Shown here: in pieces, positions 55,898 to 64,000 of the stretch | Layout of the letters: each line of letters starts with the position of its first letter | Numbering within the stretch: the stretch's first letter is position 1 | NCBI GenBank assembly: GCA_019057795.1 | Contig: JAHLWS010000074.1 | Coordinates: 1 to 64,000, forward strand | Source of the DNA: Promethearchaeota archaeon | Lineage (GTDB): Archaea > Asgardarchaeota > Lokiarchaeia > Sigyniarchaeales > SOKP01 | Direction: 5' to 3' | DNA: 64,000 bases | Translations under genes and position numbers: made by a program | Notes under the pieces: generated by a model | Told to the model about the DNA's origin: nothing | Database searches by the model: none | Seen by the model: the letters and a program-made list of their open reading frames with translations, nothing else

Positions 55898-56149
55898 TTA
55901 AGGCTTAAAGGGGCTATCATGAATAAGTTTATCTATTGCATCTAAGCATTCTTCCTCCCAATTATCATCGGGATCAATATTTTTGCAACAATCAGGACAC
56001 CAATCGGCAGAATAGCCATCGTCAAAATCGTCAGCCTCCAAATCACCATTTAGAGTTGCTCCGCAGTAAAAGCAAGCACCATCGTCATACCTATCTAAAA
56101 TTTCATTAATTAGCTCAATTTTTTTCCTTGATTTCATTTTATCTCCCAT
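55898..56149 (-). CDS. Small CxxC zinc-binding-type protein
   Basis: 83 residues from an ATG at 56,149; a second ATG four codons later is also possible. Two cysteine pairs, CFYCG near residue 26 and WCPDCC near 50, make a probable zinc ribbon. The rest is very acidic (DLEADDFDDGYSADW, IDPDDNWEEECLDAIDKL). No further family can be assigned. It lies 41 bp upstream of the flavin reductase gene in the same direction and may be co-transcribed. Confidence 0.65.
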   Translation of the reverse strand: MGDKMKSRKKIELINEILDRYDDGACFYCGATLNGDLEADDFDDGYSADWCPDCCKNIDPDDNWEEECLDAIDKLIHDSPFKP

Positions 56150-56232
56150 TTTTAATAAATCTTTATTATATTATGGAATGATATCTTAAAAAAAAGTTTG
56201 GTAAATAAAAAAAATTACTTTGATTAAAAAAT

Positions 56233-57267
56233 TTAAATAACAATTTTTGAAGCTTTGATCAAAGATTTTTCAGCGTTCTTTATGATGTTCTCCATAATAT
56301 CTTTAACGCTCTCAATAGAGTGAATAAGACCAATGCTTTGGCCTAATAAAACTGCACCATCATCTATATTTCCTTCATAAGTCATTTCGTAATGTTTTTG
56401 GTCTTCTAGAGCCTTTTGTGGGGTAAGCTCAGCTTCGAGCGCCATTTTTTCTTCTTTACTTGAAACGACACCATGGTGCATCGAATAATTATTTTTCCAA
56501 AGCCTTATAGGACCTAAAACGCCAGTAACCCATGTCGTATCGCTTGCTTTGCCAGAAGGTACGATATTTTTGTAGTTTTCGTGAAATTCACTCTCTTTTG
56601 AGGCAATAAATCTAGAACCCATAGCAACCCCTCCAGCCCCTAGGGTTAATGCTGCTGCTACACCCTCTCCAGTAGCAAAGCCACCACAGGCTATCAATGG
56701 GAAATCAGGATGCTTTTGTTTAACTTGCTGAAGAAGTACTAAAGTGCTTATTTTTTCATACGATTGATGCCCGCCCCCTTCCCAACCTGTAATTGCCATA
56801 CCATCGCATCCTGCAGCAACGCACTTATCAGATAACCATAGCGCAGGTGCCACATGAAAATGCTTAATATTTGACCCACCATCTTTAAGCTTTTTAAACG
56901 CATTATTGTGAATCATTTTAGGCGTTCCAGCGCTAGTGATTACGTAAAGACATTGATCTCTCAATTTGACGTTATCTCGAATGAACCGAGGAATTGCCCG
57001 ACAGAGCCCTGGTGCATCAATCTGCATTCTTGAAGTTCTTATATTAAAGCCAAAGGGCTTATCAGTATGCTCAATAACATATTTCATATTTTTCTTCATT
57101 TCAGATAAACTACTTTTTCCAAACAAATTAGTATGACTTAATACTCCTAATCCTCCCGCTTCTGAAACTGCTACTGTTAAGTCTGTAGTATAAAACGGAC
57201 CCATTGGAGCGGCTATAAGGGGATATTTAATCCCAAACATTTCTGTTATAATAGTCTTTAAACCCAC
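56233..57267 (-). CDS. Nitronate monooxygenase-like flavoenzyme
   Basis: 344 residues, cytosolic TIM barrel with FMN. It starts LKTIITEMFGIKYPLIAAPMG, typical of the nitronate monooxygenase / 2-nitropropane dioxygenase / FabK superfamily. Further landmarks are GGLGVLSHTNLFG, DGMAITGWEGGGHQ, and the phosphate-binding LIACGGFATGEGVAAALTLGAGGVAMGSRFIAS. Members oxidise nitronates or reduce enoyl groups; the actual substrate here is unknown. A single gene with its own promoter region upstream (57,268-57,341). Confidence 0.85.
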   Translation of the reverse strand: MGLKTIITEMFGIKYPLIAAPMGPFYTTDLTVAVSEAGGLGVLSHTNLFGKSSLSEMKKNMKYVIEHTDKPFGFNIRTSRMQIDAPGLCRAIPRFIRDNVKLRDQCLYVITSAGTPKMIHNNAFKKLKDGGSNIKHFHVAPALWLSDKCVAAGCDGMAITGWEGGGHQSYEKISTLVLLQQVKQKHPDFPLIACGGFATGEGVAAALTLGAGGVAMGSRFIASKESEFHENYKNIVPSGKASDTTWVTGVLGPIRLWKNNYSMHHGVVSSKEEKMALEAELTPQKALEDQKHYEMTYEGNIDDGAVLLGQSIGLIHSIESVKDIMENIIKNAEKSLIKASKIVI

Positions 57268-57341
57268 TGTTTTTCCCTATTATTTAATTTATATTCTTGT
57301 TATTATTATGAAAGTATTATGAAAAGTATTAAATAATCTTT

Positions 57342-57530
57342 TTGATCCAAACCTCTGTAGGTTTTGGAATTACTCTATTCTCTATAAGTTTATTGCCTTC
57401 TTTTGTGCATATGGTAAGTTGGTCTTTAGGTTTTATGTTTTTAGCTTTAGGACCTTTAATAGGAATTTTATCTTTGTTCTTACTCCGCAAAGAACCTGAT
57501 TCTATAAAAATAGGTCAAGGTAAAAAATAA
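57342..57530 (+). pseudogene. C-terminal remnant of an MFS transporter
   Basis: A 62-codon frame opening at a TTG encodes IQTSVGFGITLFSISLLPSF, LGFMFLALGPLIGILSLFLL and a basic end RKEPDSIK. This is the pattern of the last two TM helices of a major-facilitator transporter (QTtvGF.lTl.si.l.P......W...f..LalGP..G...m..LR). Nothing upstream encodes the other ten helices, so it is a decayed or truncated copy, not a functional transporter. Confidence 0.55.
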
Positions 57531-57607
57531 GATATAGCTTCTAAAATATTAAATTCTATTATTTACTCTGTTAAATTAATGTATTTTAATGGTATAAATA
57601 GAAATTG

Positions 57608-58573
57608 ATGAAAATGAGTCCTAATATCATTTGTTTGGGAGAAATTTTAGTTGAAATTATGAGATCTGAAAAGGATACTCATCATGGAATAATTGGGGCT
57701 TCTTATAAGGGACCATTTCCAAGTGGAGCTCCTGCTATATTTATAGACTCGGCTTCTCGAATGTCTAAATCATTTAATTTATCTACAGGGTTTATTGGTG
57801 TTGTTGGAAACGATGAATTTGGAGAAGTAGTTCTTAAAAAATTAAAATCTGATGGGGTTGATATTTCTAAAATACGGATCGATAATTCAAAAACTACTGG
57901 AATAGCATTTAATCAATATAATTCAGATGGCACTCGAAAATTTATTTTTGCTGCTGGAGCGGCAGGCCAAACTTCTCCAGATGATATTGATGAGGAATAC
58001 TTTTCAAATATAAAATGCCTTCATATTATGGGTAGTGCTCTTTCTATAAGTGAATCATCAAGAGAAGCTTGCTATAAAGCGATTGAAATTGCTAAAAATC
58101 AGAATCCAAAAGTAGTTATCTCATTTGATCCAAATCTAAGACCGGAAATGCTTGAAATTAAGACAATTATTACTATCTCTAAACCTGTCCTTGAGAATAC
58201 GACTATATTACTACCAAGTGGTGAAGAAGCAAAAATGCTAGCTGGTATTAAAAGTGCTGAAAAAGCTTGTAAAAAATTGCTTAAAATGGGACCCAAATTA
58301 GTAGTCTTAAAACAAGGAAAAGATGGTTGTACCATATATTCTTCAGAAGAAACGAATGGAATAAAAATAGAAGGTTTTGAAGTAGAAGAAATTGATCCTA
58401 CTGGAGCAGGAGACTCATTTGATGGCGCCTTTATAGTTGGATATTTAGCAGGATGGAATTTAAAGATGATAGGTAAATTCGCTAACGCTGTTGGTGCCTT
58501 AAAAGTGAAATGTTTTGGACCAATGGCTAATAATTCATATGAAGAAGTATTGAAATTAATGGAAAGCGCTTAA
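57608..58573 (+). CDS. PfkB-family carbohydrate kinase
   Basis: About 321 residues, start ATG at 57,608 (or 57,614). It is cytosolic with a ribokinase fold: IICLGEILVEIMR at the N-terminus, STGFIGVVGNDEFGEVVLKKLKSDGVDIS, FDPNLRPEML, and the C-terminal PfkB signature DPTGAGDSFDGAFIVGYL with the catalytic base Asp near residue 269. The usual N-terminal GG..aN.A motif is altered to SGAPAIFIDSA. It phosphorylates a sugar or nucleoside; KDG, fructose or ribose are all possible. It converges on the metallophosphoesterase gene with only 2 bp between stops. Confidence 0.85.
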   Translation: MKMSPNIICLGEILVEIMRSEKDTHHGIIGASYKGPFPSGAPAIFIDSASRMSKSFNLSTGFIGVVGNDEFGEVVLKKLKSDGVDISKIRIDNSKTTGIAFNQYNSDGTRKFIFAAGAAGQTSPDDIDEEYFSNIKCLHIMGSALSISESSREACYKAIEIAKNQNPKVVISFDPNLRPEMLEIKTIITISKPVLENTTILLPSGEEAKMLAGIKSAEKACKKLLKMGPKLVVLKQGKDGCTIYSSEETNGIKIEGFEVEEIDPTGAGDSFDGAFIVGYLAGWNLKMIGKFANAVGALKVKCFGPMANNSYEEVLKLMESA

Positions 58574-58575
58574 AA

Positions 58576-60561
58576 TCATTTTAAATGTAATGAAAAGACC
58601 TTAGCTCTAACCATTTGATTATTTTTAATAATGTAATATCTAAAACCTGGTGGCTTAAATTTGAACTTTGCTGAAAGCGGGCCGAGTGCTTGTGTTTGAA
58701 ATACAAAGGGTTTATTTACGTCAAACCAAGCCTTTAGTTCAAAAGGATCTTTAATTTCTTTAAATTTATCTCGATACCGGGAAGTGTAAATTTCACAAGG
58801 TGCTTCGATATAAATTGGGAAAAACCAAAAACCAAAATTTATTCTATCGGTTTCTTTTGCTTCTTTTAATCTATACTCTTTTAAAGTATGTGTGTGGCCA
58901 CACATAATGAAATCTACTTTCCTCCTAATGACTTTATCTGATCCAGTAAAGATTCTCAAAAGCGTAGCCCAATTATACATTATTGTTTGATACTTTAGGT
59001 TTAAAACCATATCTAACCTTCCAGTATCATTGCATTTTCTTAAATTACTTTCGTAAAAATCTGACCAACTTAGCGGTCTACCTTTAATCTTTAATTTTTT
59101 TCTATATTTTCTCTTTTTAAGATAACTAAGATTGGGAGAAACTGGAGGTGTATGCATAACAACAATAATTTTCTCATTATGAGCCAATCTTATATATGCA
59201 CGTAATAAGTCAACTTGATATTCTTTAATTCCCTTGGTACTTGGTCCACCTTTTAACAAGTCATGCATATCTGCGAGTGAGTCCTGACCTGTATCAAGAA
59301 ATATGAAATTATATTGATCTCCTATTTTAAGCTTAAAATTAAGATTAGGGTTTATATACCGAAAATAATCTTTTAAAAATTTATCTTTAGATCGAAGGGC
59401 AGTAAAGTAATTAAAAAATTTGATGTCGTAATATCCTTTCACATCTGAATGCGTCAAACCAAATATTTTATGAATCTGGCCAAATTTAATGCCGTAGTGC
59501 GATTTACGATAATCGTGATTTCCAATAGTGGTAAAAACCGGAACCATAATTTCTTGTTTATTAACGAACTCCTGATCATTTCCTAAATAGGGAGGTTCTT
59601 TTAAACCCTTATTCAATCCAAGTAATATATCAATAAAAACATGAAAATTATTCTTGTAATGATAATTTCCTCTCGCGATGTTAAGATAATCTATTAAATC
59701 ACCCGTCATTAGAATGAAATCTAAATTTTTTTGCGAAACTTTATTATTGGCAAAATTAATTAATTTTCTCAGATTATAATTAAAATTATATTTTGCTGTT
59801 CTTAATTCCTCGTATCTATCATCTTGGAATTCTTCCTTGAGTTCAAAATCTCGCGTTAAGATAAATTGGTTTATTTTTGATTTCTTTTTTTCGTTACCGC
59901 TACAATTTTTTACTTTCGCTTCTACACTCTGCCTTAGATAATTTAAAATAAAGTCATTTCTCCTAGCAATATGAAAATCTGTAGCGTGAATAAAGCTAAA
60001 ATCTTTCCAATCTTTATCGTAAATAGCGATACTATGGTAATTAACTTTATTTTCGCTCAAGTTTGGGACATCATGAACGATATCAAACAATAAACAATCT
60101 CTTTTAGAAACTTTTAACAAATTTTCAATAATTTTAATATCTTGTATTTGAAACCTTACTCTGTAAAGCTCGCTTCTTTTTCCAAAAACATCGTCAAATT
60201 GAAAAACACAATTATTAATATCCCATACTACGCAATTTAACTCCTCTAAAACTGGCTGATCTCTAAAATCTAACTTTTTAATTTTTTCTATTTCAACCAT
60301 ATGTAAAGCTATTAGATCTCCTCGTCTTTCCGAAAAATCGCCGTTATCTTTTAAAATTGGTTGGATATAGATGTTCAAATGAAAGTGTTCTAAAATTTTT
60401 TTTGTTGAATGAGATGGAAATGCTATTACTAGAGCTTCGAACGACAAGTTCTTAAATGGAACTTGGTCTCGATTTTTGTAATCTCTTAAATTTAATAAAA
60501 TTGGATTTCCTAAATTTGGTTTAATAATAATTGGATAATTTCCAAGTTGTATATCAATCAT
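58576..60561 (-). CDS. Large calcineurin-like metallophosphoesterase
   Basis: 661 residues, larger than most of the family. The first 180 residues are an unrecognised beta-rich domain. The phosphoesterase motifs follow in order: HATDFHIARR (about 190), MTGDLIDYL (about 284), TIGNHDYR (about 347), VVMHTPP (about 470) and MCGHTHTL (about 553). These supply the two-metal centre, D-x-H, GD, GNHD, H and GHTH. Long insertions separate the motifs. There is no signal peptide or TM, so it is cytosolic or bound through a partner. Substrate unknown; nucleotides, phosphoproteins and phospholipids are all possible in this superfamily. Confidence 0.85.
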   Translation of the reverse strand: MIDIQLGNYPIIIKPNLGNPILLNLRDYKNRDQVPFKNLSFEALVIAFPSHSTKKILEHFHLNIYIQPILKDNGDFSERRGDLIALHMVEIEKIKKLDFRDQPVLEELNCVVWDINNCVFQFDDVFGKRSELYRVRFQIQDIKIIENLLKVSKRDCLLFDIVHDVPNLSENKVNYHSIAIYDKDWKDFSFIHATDFHIARRNDFILNYLRQSVEAKVKNCSGNEKKKSKINQFILTRDFELKEEFQDDRYEELRTAKYNFNYNLRKLINFANNKVSQKNLDFILMTGDLIDYLNIARGNYHYKNNFHVFIDILLGLNKGLKEPPYLGNDQEFVNKQEIMVPVFTTIGNHDYRKSHYGIKFGQIHKIFGLTHSDVKGYYDIKFFNYFTALRSKDKFLKDYFRYINPNLNFKLKIGDQYNFIFLDTGQDSLADMHDLLKGGPSTKGIKEYQVDLLRAYIRLAHNEKIIVVMHTPPVSPNLSYLKKRKYRKKLKIKGRPLSWSDFYESNLRKCNDTGRLDMVLNLKYQTIMYNWATLLRIFTGSDKVIRRKVDFIMCGHTHTLKEYRLKEAKETDRINFGFWFFPIYIEAPCEIYTSRYRDKFKEIKDPFELKAWFDVNKPFVFQTQALGPLSAKFKFKPPGFRYYIIKNNQMVRAKVFSLHLK

Positions 60562-60683
60562 AGTTTAGTCGTAAAATATTAAGTGAAATTAACCTAATAA
60601 TTATTATTTGATTTCCTATATTAAAATTATATATTTACAGAATTTAATAATAATACATCGACTATTAAAGAAAGGATTTTAAA

Positions 60684-62153
60684 ATGGAAAGGTTATACCA
60701 ACCGGATTTTAGTTCTATTTTTGGAGCAAGATACGCAAACGCGTTTATCTACGGTCAAATAGACTCGCTAATTTGGCCAATTTTTAGTGATATCGGGCGC
60801 TCAGACGCTTTAAAAAAACTATTAGAACTTAAGAATAAGGATGGGCACAATTACTTCTATCACAGGCAAATTAGTTTAGAAGACGAAAAAGTAGAACTTT
60901 TTAGCTCAGATATAACATATGGATTAGTTCAAGCTATGAATTTACAAAGATCTTACGGTATTACTAATGAAGATGCAATCTCAGTAGTAAAAAAAGAACC
61001 AGATTTATTTAAAGCAATATTATCTTTTGATCTTAACAGTAATGTGATTTCAGAGATAAAAACTATCGAAAATCAAATTCCAGTTGTCGGTGTAGTTATT
61101 TATCCTTCTTTTATTAAATTAGATATTAATAACCCAAATAATCAAAACTTAAACGCCTTAATCAATTATTGCAAAGACAATGATTATTTCGTAAAAATTG
61201 ATATTGGAAATATGAATTTTCAAGAAAATCATCCAGAATACACTACATATGACAAAATAAAGGCGTTTTTATCAAATAATTCTGATATTATTATAATTTT
61301 GAGTGGGCTAGATTTTTCTGGAGATTTTATGTTATACTATCAACTTTTAAAGCTATACAATAACTTATGGATTGAAATCGAGCCACGATGTTTTGGAGGT
61401 ATGACACCAACTAGTTGTTTTAAACAAATTTTTTCGCTAAAAGGTTTTATTCAAAACACATGGCATAGAATTACAATAGGAAGCGCCACTCCAACCTTGG
61501 AAATTGCTCAAATGAAAAGAGGATTATTAGAAGCTACTGAAGTGTTAAATTTTTCTCATAAGCATATATTAAGGACATGGGCTTTTAGAAATGTAAACAG
61601 ATTAAATCTTATTAATTTTAAAAGTGAAATTGAACCTAATTTATTTAAACCAATTAAAGAAATCAATCAAATTAACAGAATTGAAAACAATAATGAATTG
61701 ATTATTGAATATAAATTAAAATTGAGAAGCTATGCGATAACTCAATTATTATTTTTAACTGATATTATAAAAGAAATCTTTAAAAGAAGTTTAGAAGAAA
61801 ATCCAGATTTAAAAAGTGGAGAATTATTCATTAGATCTTACCATACTACCACCAGTTTAATTATTAATGAACATGAATATGGGAATTATCTTGATTTACA
61901 TTACATGTTTGCTGAAATCTCTTCCAGAGACAGCGCCCCATTCCTGCATACCGTAAGAGCACTCGAAAATCGTGCGGATTTTAATCACTACGATCACGAA
62001 TTGGCAAGCACTTATGGAAGCCGACAATTGACATTACCAATAGTCGATGGAAGGTTGGAAATTGGCGGACGCGAAAACCTCTATATCTTAGTAACCTTTG
62101 GTCCAAGAACATTTCACATATATATTAAGATTAAATTGATTAAGGAAAAATAG
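60684..62153 (+). CDS. Fusion of amidohydrolase-like barrel with YjbQ (UPF0047) domain
   Basis: 489 residues, start ATG at 60,684 after AAAGGAT. Residues 1-315 resemble an amidohydrolase-2-type TIM barrel (AILSFDLNSNVISEIKTIEN, VVGVVIYPSFIKLDI, IIIILSGLDFSGDFMLYYQL, NLWIEIEP, ITIGSATPTLEIAQM). The metal-binding His residues of that family seem to be missing, so it may be non-catalytic. Residues 345-489 are a YjbQ/UPF0047 domain: FIRSYHTTTSLIINEHEYGN, FLHTVRALENRADFNHYDHE, LTLPIVDGRLEIGGRENLYI and FGPRTFHIYIKI. YjbQ proteins have been linked to thiamin-phosphate synthase activity, but their role is not settled. The fusion is unusual. Confidence 0.75.
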   Translation: MERLYQPDFSSIFGARYANAFIYGQIDSLIWPIFSDIGRSDALKKLLELKNKDGHNYFYHRQISLEDEKVELFSSDITYGLVQAMNLQRSYGITNEDAISVVKKEPDLFKAILSFDLNSNVISEIKTIENQIPVVGVVIYPSFIKLDINNPNNQNLNALINYCKDNDYFVKIDIGNMNFQENHPEYTTYDKIKAFLSNNSDIIIILSGLDFSGDFMLYYQLLKLYNNLWIEIEPRCFGGMTPTSCFKQIFSLKGFIQNTWHRITIGSATPTLEIAQMKRGLLEATEVLNFSHKHILRTWAFRNVNRLNLINFKSEIEPNLFKPIKEINQINRIENNNELIIEYKLKLRSYAITQLLFLTDIIKEIFKRSLEENPDLKSGELFIRSYHTTTSLIINEHEYGNYLDLHYMFAEISSRDSAPFLHTVRALENRADFNHYDHELASTYGSRQLTLPIVDGRLEIGGRENLYILVTFGPRTFHIYIKIKLIKEK

Positions 62154-62158
62154 ACATC

Positions 62159-62368
62159 ATGCTTTCAAGTAGCTCTGCCATAGCAACTGAAAAAGGTCTA
62201 ACTAAAGATCAGCAAAGACTTATTTAGACTATAAAACATGCTATGAGATGGATTCAAAAAAAAAATCCAAAATATCATTCTAACCTAGAAAATTTATTAG
62301 GAAAAAATTATATACTCTATTTTAATGAAAAGCGAAATAAACGCGCAAATCCACCGAAAGTTGTTTGA
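62159..62368 (+). pseudogene. Short ORF interrupted by in-frame TAG
   Basis: From ATG 62,159 the frame reads 22 codons, meets TAG at 62,225-62,227, and stays open for 46 more codons to TGA (TIKHAMRWIQKKNPKYHSNL ... YILYFNEKRNKRANPPKVV). The second part is protein-like. A decayed gene is most likely. Read-through of TAG as pyrrolysine is possible in principle but unsupported here. Confidence 0.3.
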
Positions 62369-62758
62369 AAATCGAGCTAAATATTCCCCCCATTTTGCTT
62401 TCATCGTAATTTATGCTAAATCTTAAGTGTTTTATAATAATTGGGGCAACATATTCTGAGTTTAACGATGAAAAAAATCAGAGAAAATTTATCTTTCTAA
62501 AGACACTAATATATAAATTTATTGCTCGAAATTTAGGCTATAGAGTAGTAAAATAAAATGAAGTCAAAAGTTTAAATAGGTGAAATAAGTATATTTTATA
62601 AAGAAATTAAGTTGAGCTAGAAAATGGTTATTTATTTATATCAACATTTATTTGAACAAAAAGTAATCAATTTTCTATATTTAAACAAAAATTAAATTTA
62701 ATTTCATATTCTAATTTTAATTATATGAAAATAAAAATTTTAAATTAAAAAATCTAGT
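62369..62758. other. AT-rich spacer, nothing recognisable
   Basis: About 390 bp before the coiled-coil gene. It contains short A/T runs and possible TATA-like stretches (for example ATATATAAATTT near 62,510), which probably include the promoter of the following gene. I see no ORF of interest, repeat or RNA gene. Confidence 0.5.
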
Positions 62759-64000
62759 ATGACTGACGAAATCAAAGAAGAACCGGAAAAAACAGAAGAT
62801 AAATCCGAAAAAGACATTGAAAAAGTTGATAAAGAGTATTTATCAAAAGCTAAAGATTCAAGAGATTTAATAGATAAAAAACTTAGAACTTTTGAAAATA
62901 GTATTGAAGATATTTCTGATACAATAAAAAATGGTGAAGCTGAACAGGATAAAAAAGAAATAGAAAAAAAAGATTATGAAGAGATTGACGAAGAAATTCG
63001 AGATGCGCAAGAAAAACTAGACTCAACTAAAAAAAAATTAGATGATAAGGAAGAGTATTTAACTGCAATTGAAGAAACTATTAAGGCACTTGAAGAGAGA
63101 TATAATCGAAAGAACGAAGAAATGAAAAATTTAGAAGACCGTTTAGAGATAATTACAGAGAGTAAAGATAATTTAGAGGAAGAATATAAAGAACTATTAA
63201 AAATTAACGAACAATTAGTCAAAACCTACGAAACTAGACAAGTAGATTTGATTGTTTTAACTGATAGTGTAAAAGAAAAAGTATCTAAACAAGAAGAACT
63301 ACGAACAATAACTTCAAAACTCAATCATGAAATTCGAGAAAAAGAAAACCTAATTAATAAACAAGAAGAAAATACTGAGGCTTTAAATAAAAAAATCAAA
63401 AGCCTAACAGCTGAAAACGAGACGCTAAAAGTTTCAATAGGAAAAAATAAATTTGAATTAGACCATACAAACAAAGAAATTGAAGTAAAAGGAGAAGAAA
63501 AAAAGTTATTATCAGAACAAATTGAGAAAAAAGAAATTCGAATTAAAACTATTGAACAAGAAATTCAGGATTATCGAGATGGATTTCCTGAGATGGAAAA
63601 ACAAAGAGAAACATATGAAGAACTTCTAGCGAAATATAAAATCCAGCTAACAGAAAAACAACAACTATTAATTGAGATAGAATCACGAATACAGCAATTA
63701 AATGATAATTTACAATCAATAGATGAGCAAATTACAAGTAAAGAGAGTTTGTTTAAGGCTAACGAAAAGAGATTAGAAGACATCAAACAAGATATTGAAA
63801 CTTCCAATCTTGAATATATTGAAAGAGAAGGGCGACTAAGCTCTCTTACAGAAAAAGTAGAATATTTGCAAATAGAACACGATAAACTTATTAAATCAAA
63901 AGAAGTAATAGACCAAAGTACAAATGATGCTAGGACTATCCTTCAAAAACTGAAGTTAGACCTCGAGACTCAAGAAGAAGAAATTAGAGATAAAGAAAGT
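62759..64000 (+). CDS. Long coiled-coil protein, cut by right edge
   Basis: Open from the ATG at 62,759 to the window edge (414 codons), C-terminus missing. After an acidic start (MTDEIKEEPEKTEDKSEKD) nearly every residue fits heptads of Glu, Lys, Leu and Ile, for example LEDRLEIITESKDNLEEEYK and LSEQIEKKEIRIKTIEQEIQ. Proline and glycine are almost absent after residue 50. No ATPase motif is visible in the part shown, so it is not evidently an SMC or Rad50. Asgard genomes have many such long coiled-coil proteins, sometimes structural. Function unknown. Confidence 0.85.
   Translation, partial: MTDEIKEEPEKTEDKSEKDIEKVDKEYLSKAKDSRDLIDKKLRTFENSIEDISDTIKNGEAEQDKKEIEKKDYEEIDEEIRDAQEKLDSTKKKLDDKEEYLTAIEETIKALEERYNRKNEEMKNLEDRLEIITESKDNLEEEYKELLKINEQLVKTYETRQVDLIVLTDSVKEKVSKQEELRTITSKLNHEIREKENLINKQEENTEALNKKIKSLTAENETLKVSIGKNKFELDHTNKEIEVKGEEKKLLSEQIEKKEIRIKTIEQEIQDYRDGFPEMEKQRETYEELLAKYKIQLTEKQQLLIEIESRIQQLNDNLQSIDEQITSKESLFKANEKRLEDIKQDIETSNLEYIEREGRLSSLTEKVEYLQIEHDKLIKSKEVIDQSTNDARTILQKLKLDLETQEEEIRDKES

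Noticed and set aside
1..64000. tRNA or rRNA genes
   Set aside because: I looked for T-loop-like GTTCGAATC stretches and long GC-rich structured regions in the gaps and found none.

Overview
The window looks like a piece of an archaeal chromosome, most likely from an Asgard (Lokiarchaeia-like) lineage. The reasons are AT-rich intergenic DNA with archaeal BRE/TATA-like promoters, Shine-Dalgarno sites of the GGTGAT type, oligo-T terminators, a surface protein with a PGY-TM-basic tail, a leucine-rich-repeat protein, long coiled-coil and PAS-kinase genes, and very large jelly-roll/Ig-like surface modules. The assignment rests on gene style; no rRNA or tRNA gene is present to test it.

The window has two parts. 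Positions 1 to about 4.5 kb hold small, mostly unrecognised genes: a cut-off gene at the left edge, a ParB/RepB-like HTH protein with a zinc-ribbon tail, an RNase III-fold protein lacking some catalytic acids, two winged-helix proteins and two small orphans. Between 1818 and 1933, just downstream of two convergent genes, lies an array of GTCGAC/GTCTAC-type hexamers spaced at exact multiples of 10 bp. It looks like an iteron, centromere or operator array. Genes here often start with TTG or GTG. Much of this part and of the giant gene is richer in G+C and in TCG/GCG/ACG codons than the right-hand part, so 0.7-48.5 kb may be an acquired island.

From 4.6 to 48.5 kb is a cell-surface locus. A promoter with two perfect 19-bp direct repeats drives a secreted, C-terminally anchored protein. 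Two small ORFs follow, the second without a normal start codon, and then one uninterrupted reading frame of 41.3 kb (13,767 residues). That protein has a cytosolic N-terminal region, about five TM helices, roughly 11,000 residues of LamG, Ig-like and Ca-binding-loop modules (two LamG domains are split by inserted modules), a helical tail with four hydrophobic segments, and at its extreme C-terminus an intact-looking GIY-YIG endonuclease followed by about four tandem HTH units. A nuclease at the end of a giant surface protein is the main candidate for an undescribed system: a contact-delivered effector, a two-end-anchored sensor, or a captured homing endonuclease. An LRR gene follows it.

From 49.5 to 64 kb is ordinary AT-rich chromosome. 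It holds an orphan PAS histidine kinase, an ECF-transporter S component under three tandem TATA-containing 18-bp repeats, and a threonine synthase-like enzyme fused to a winged helix. A ZIP metal transporter and DtxR-type regulator follow, with a palindromic operator. Then come a flavin reductase-like protein, a small CxxC protein, a nitronate monooxygenase-like enzyme, an MFS-transporter remnant, a PfkB sugar kinase, a large metallophosphoesterase, an amidohydrolase-like/YjbQ fusion, a decayed ORF, and a coiled-coil gene running off the right edge.
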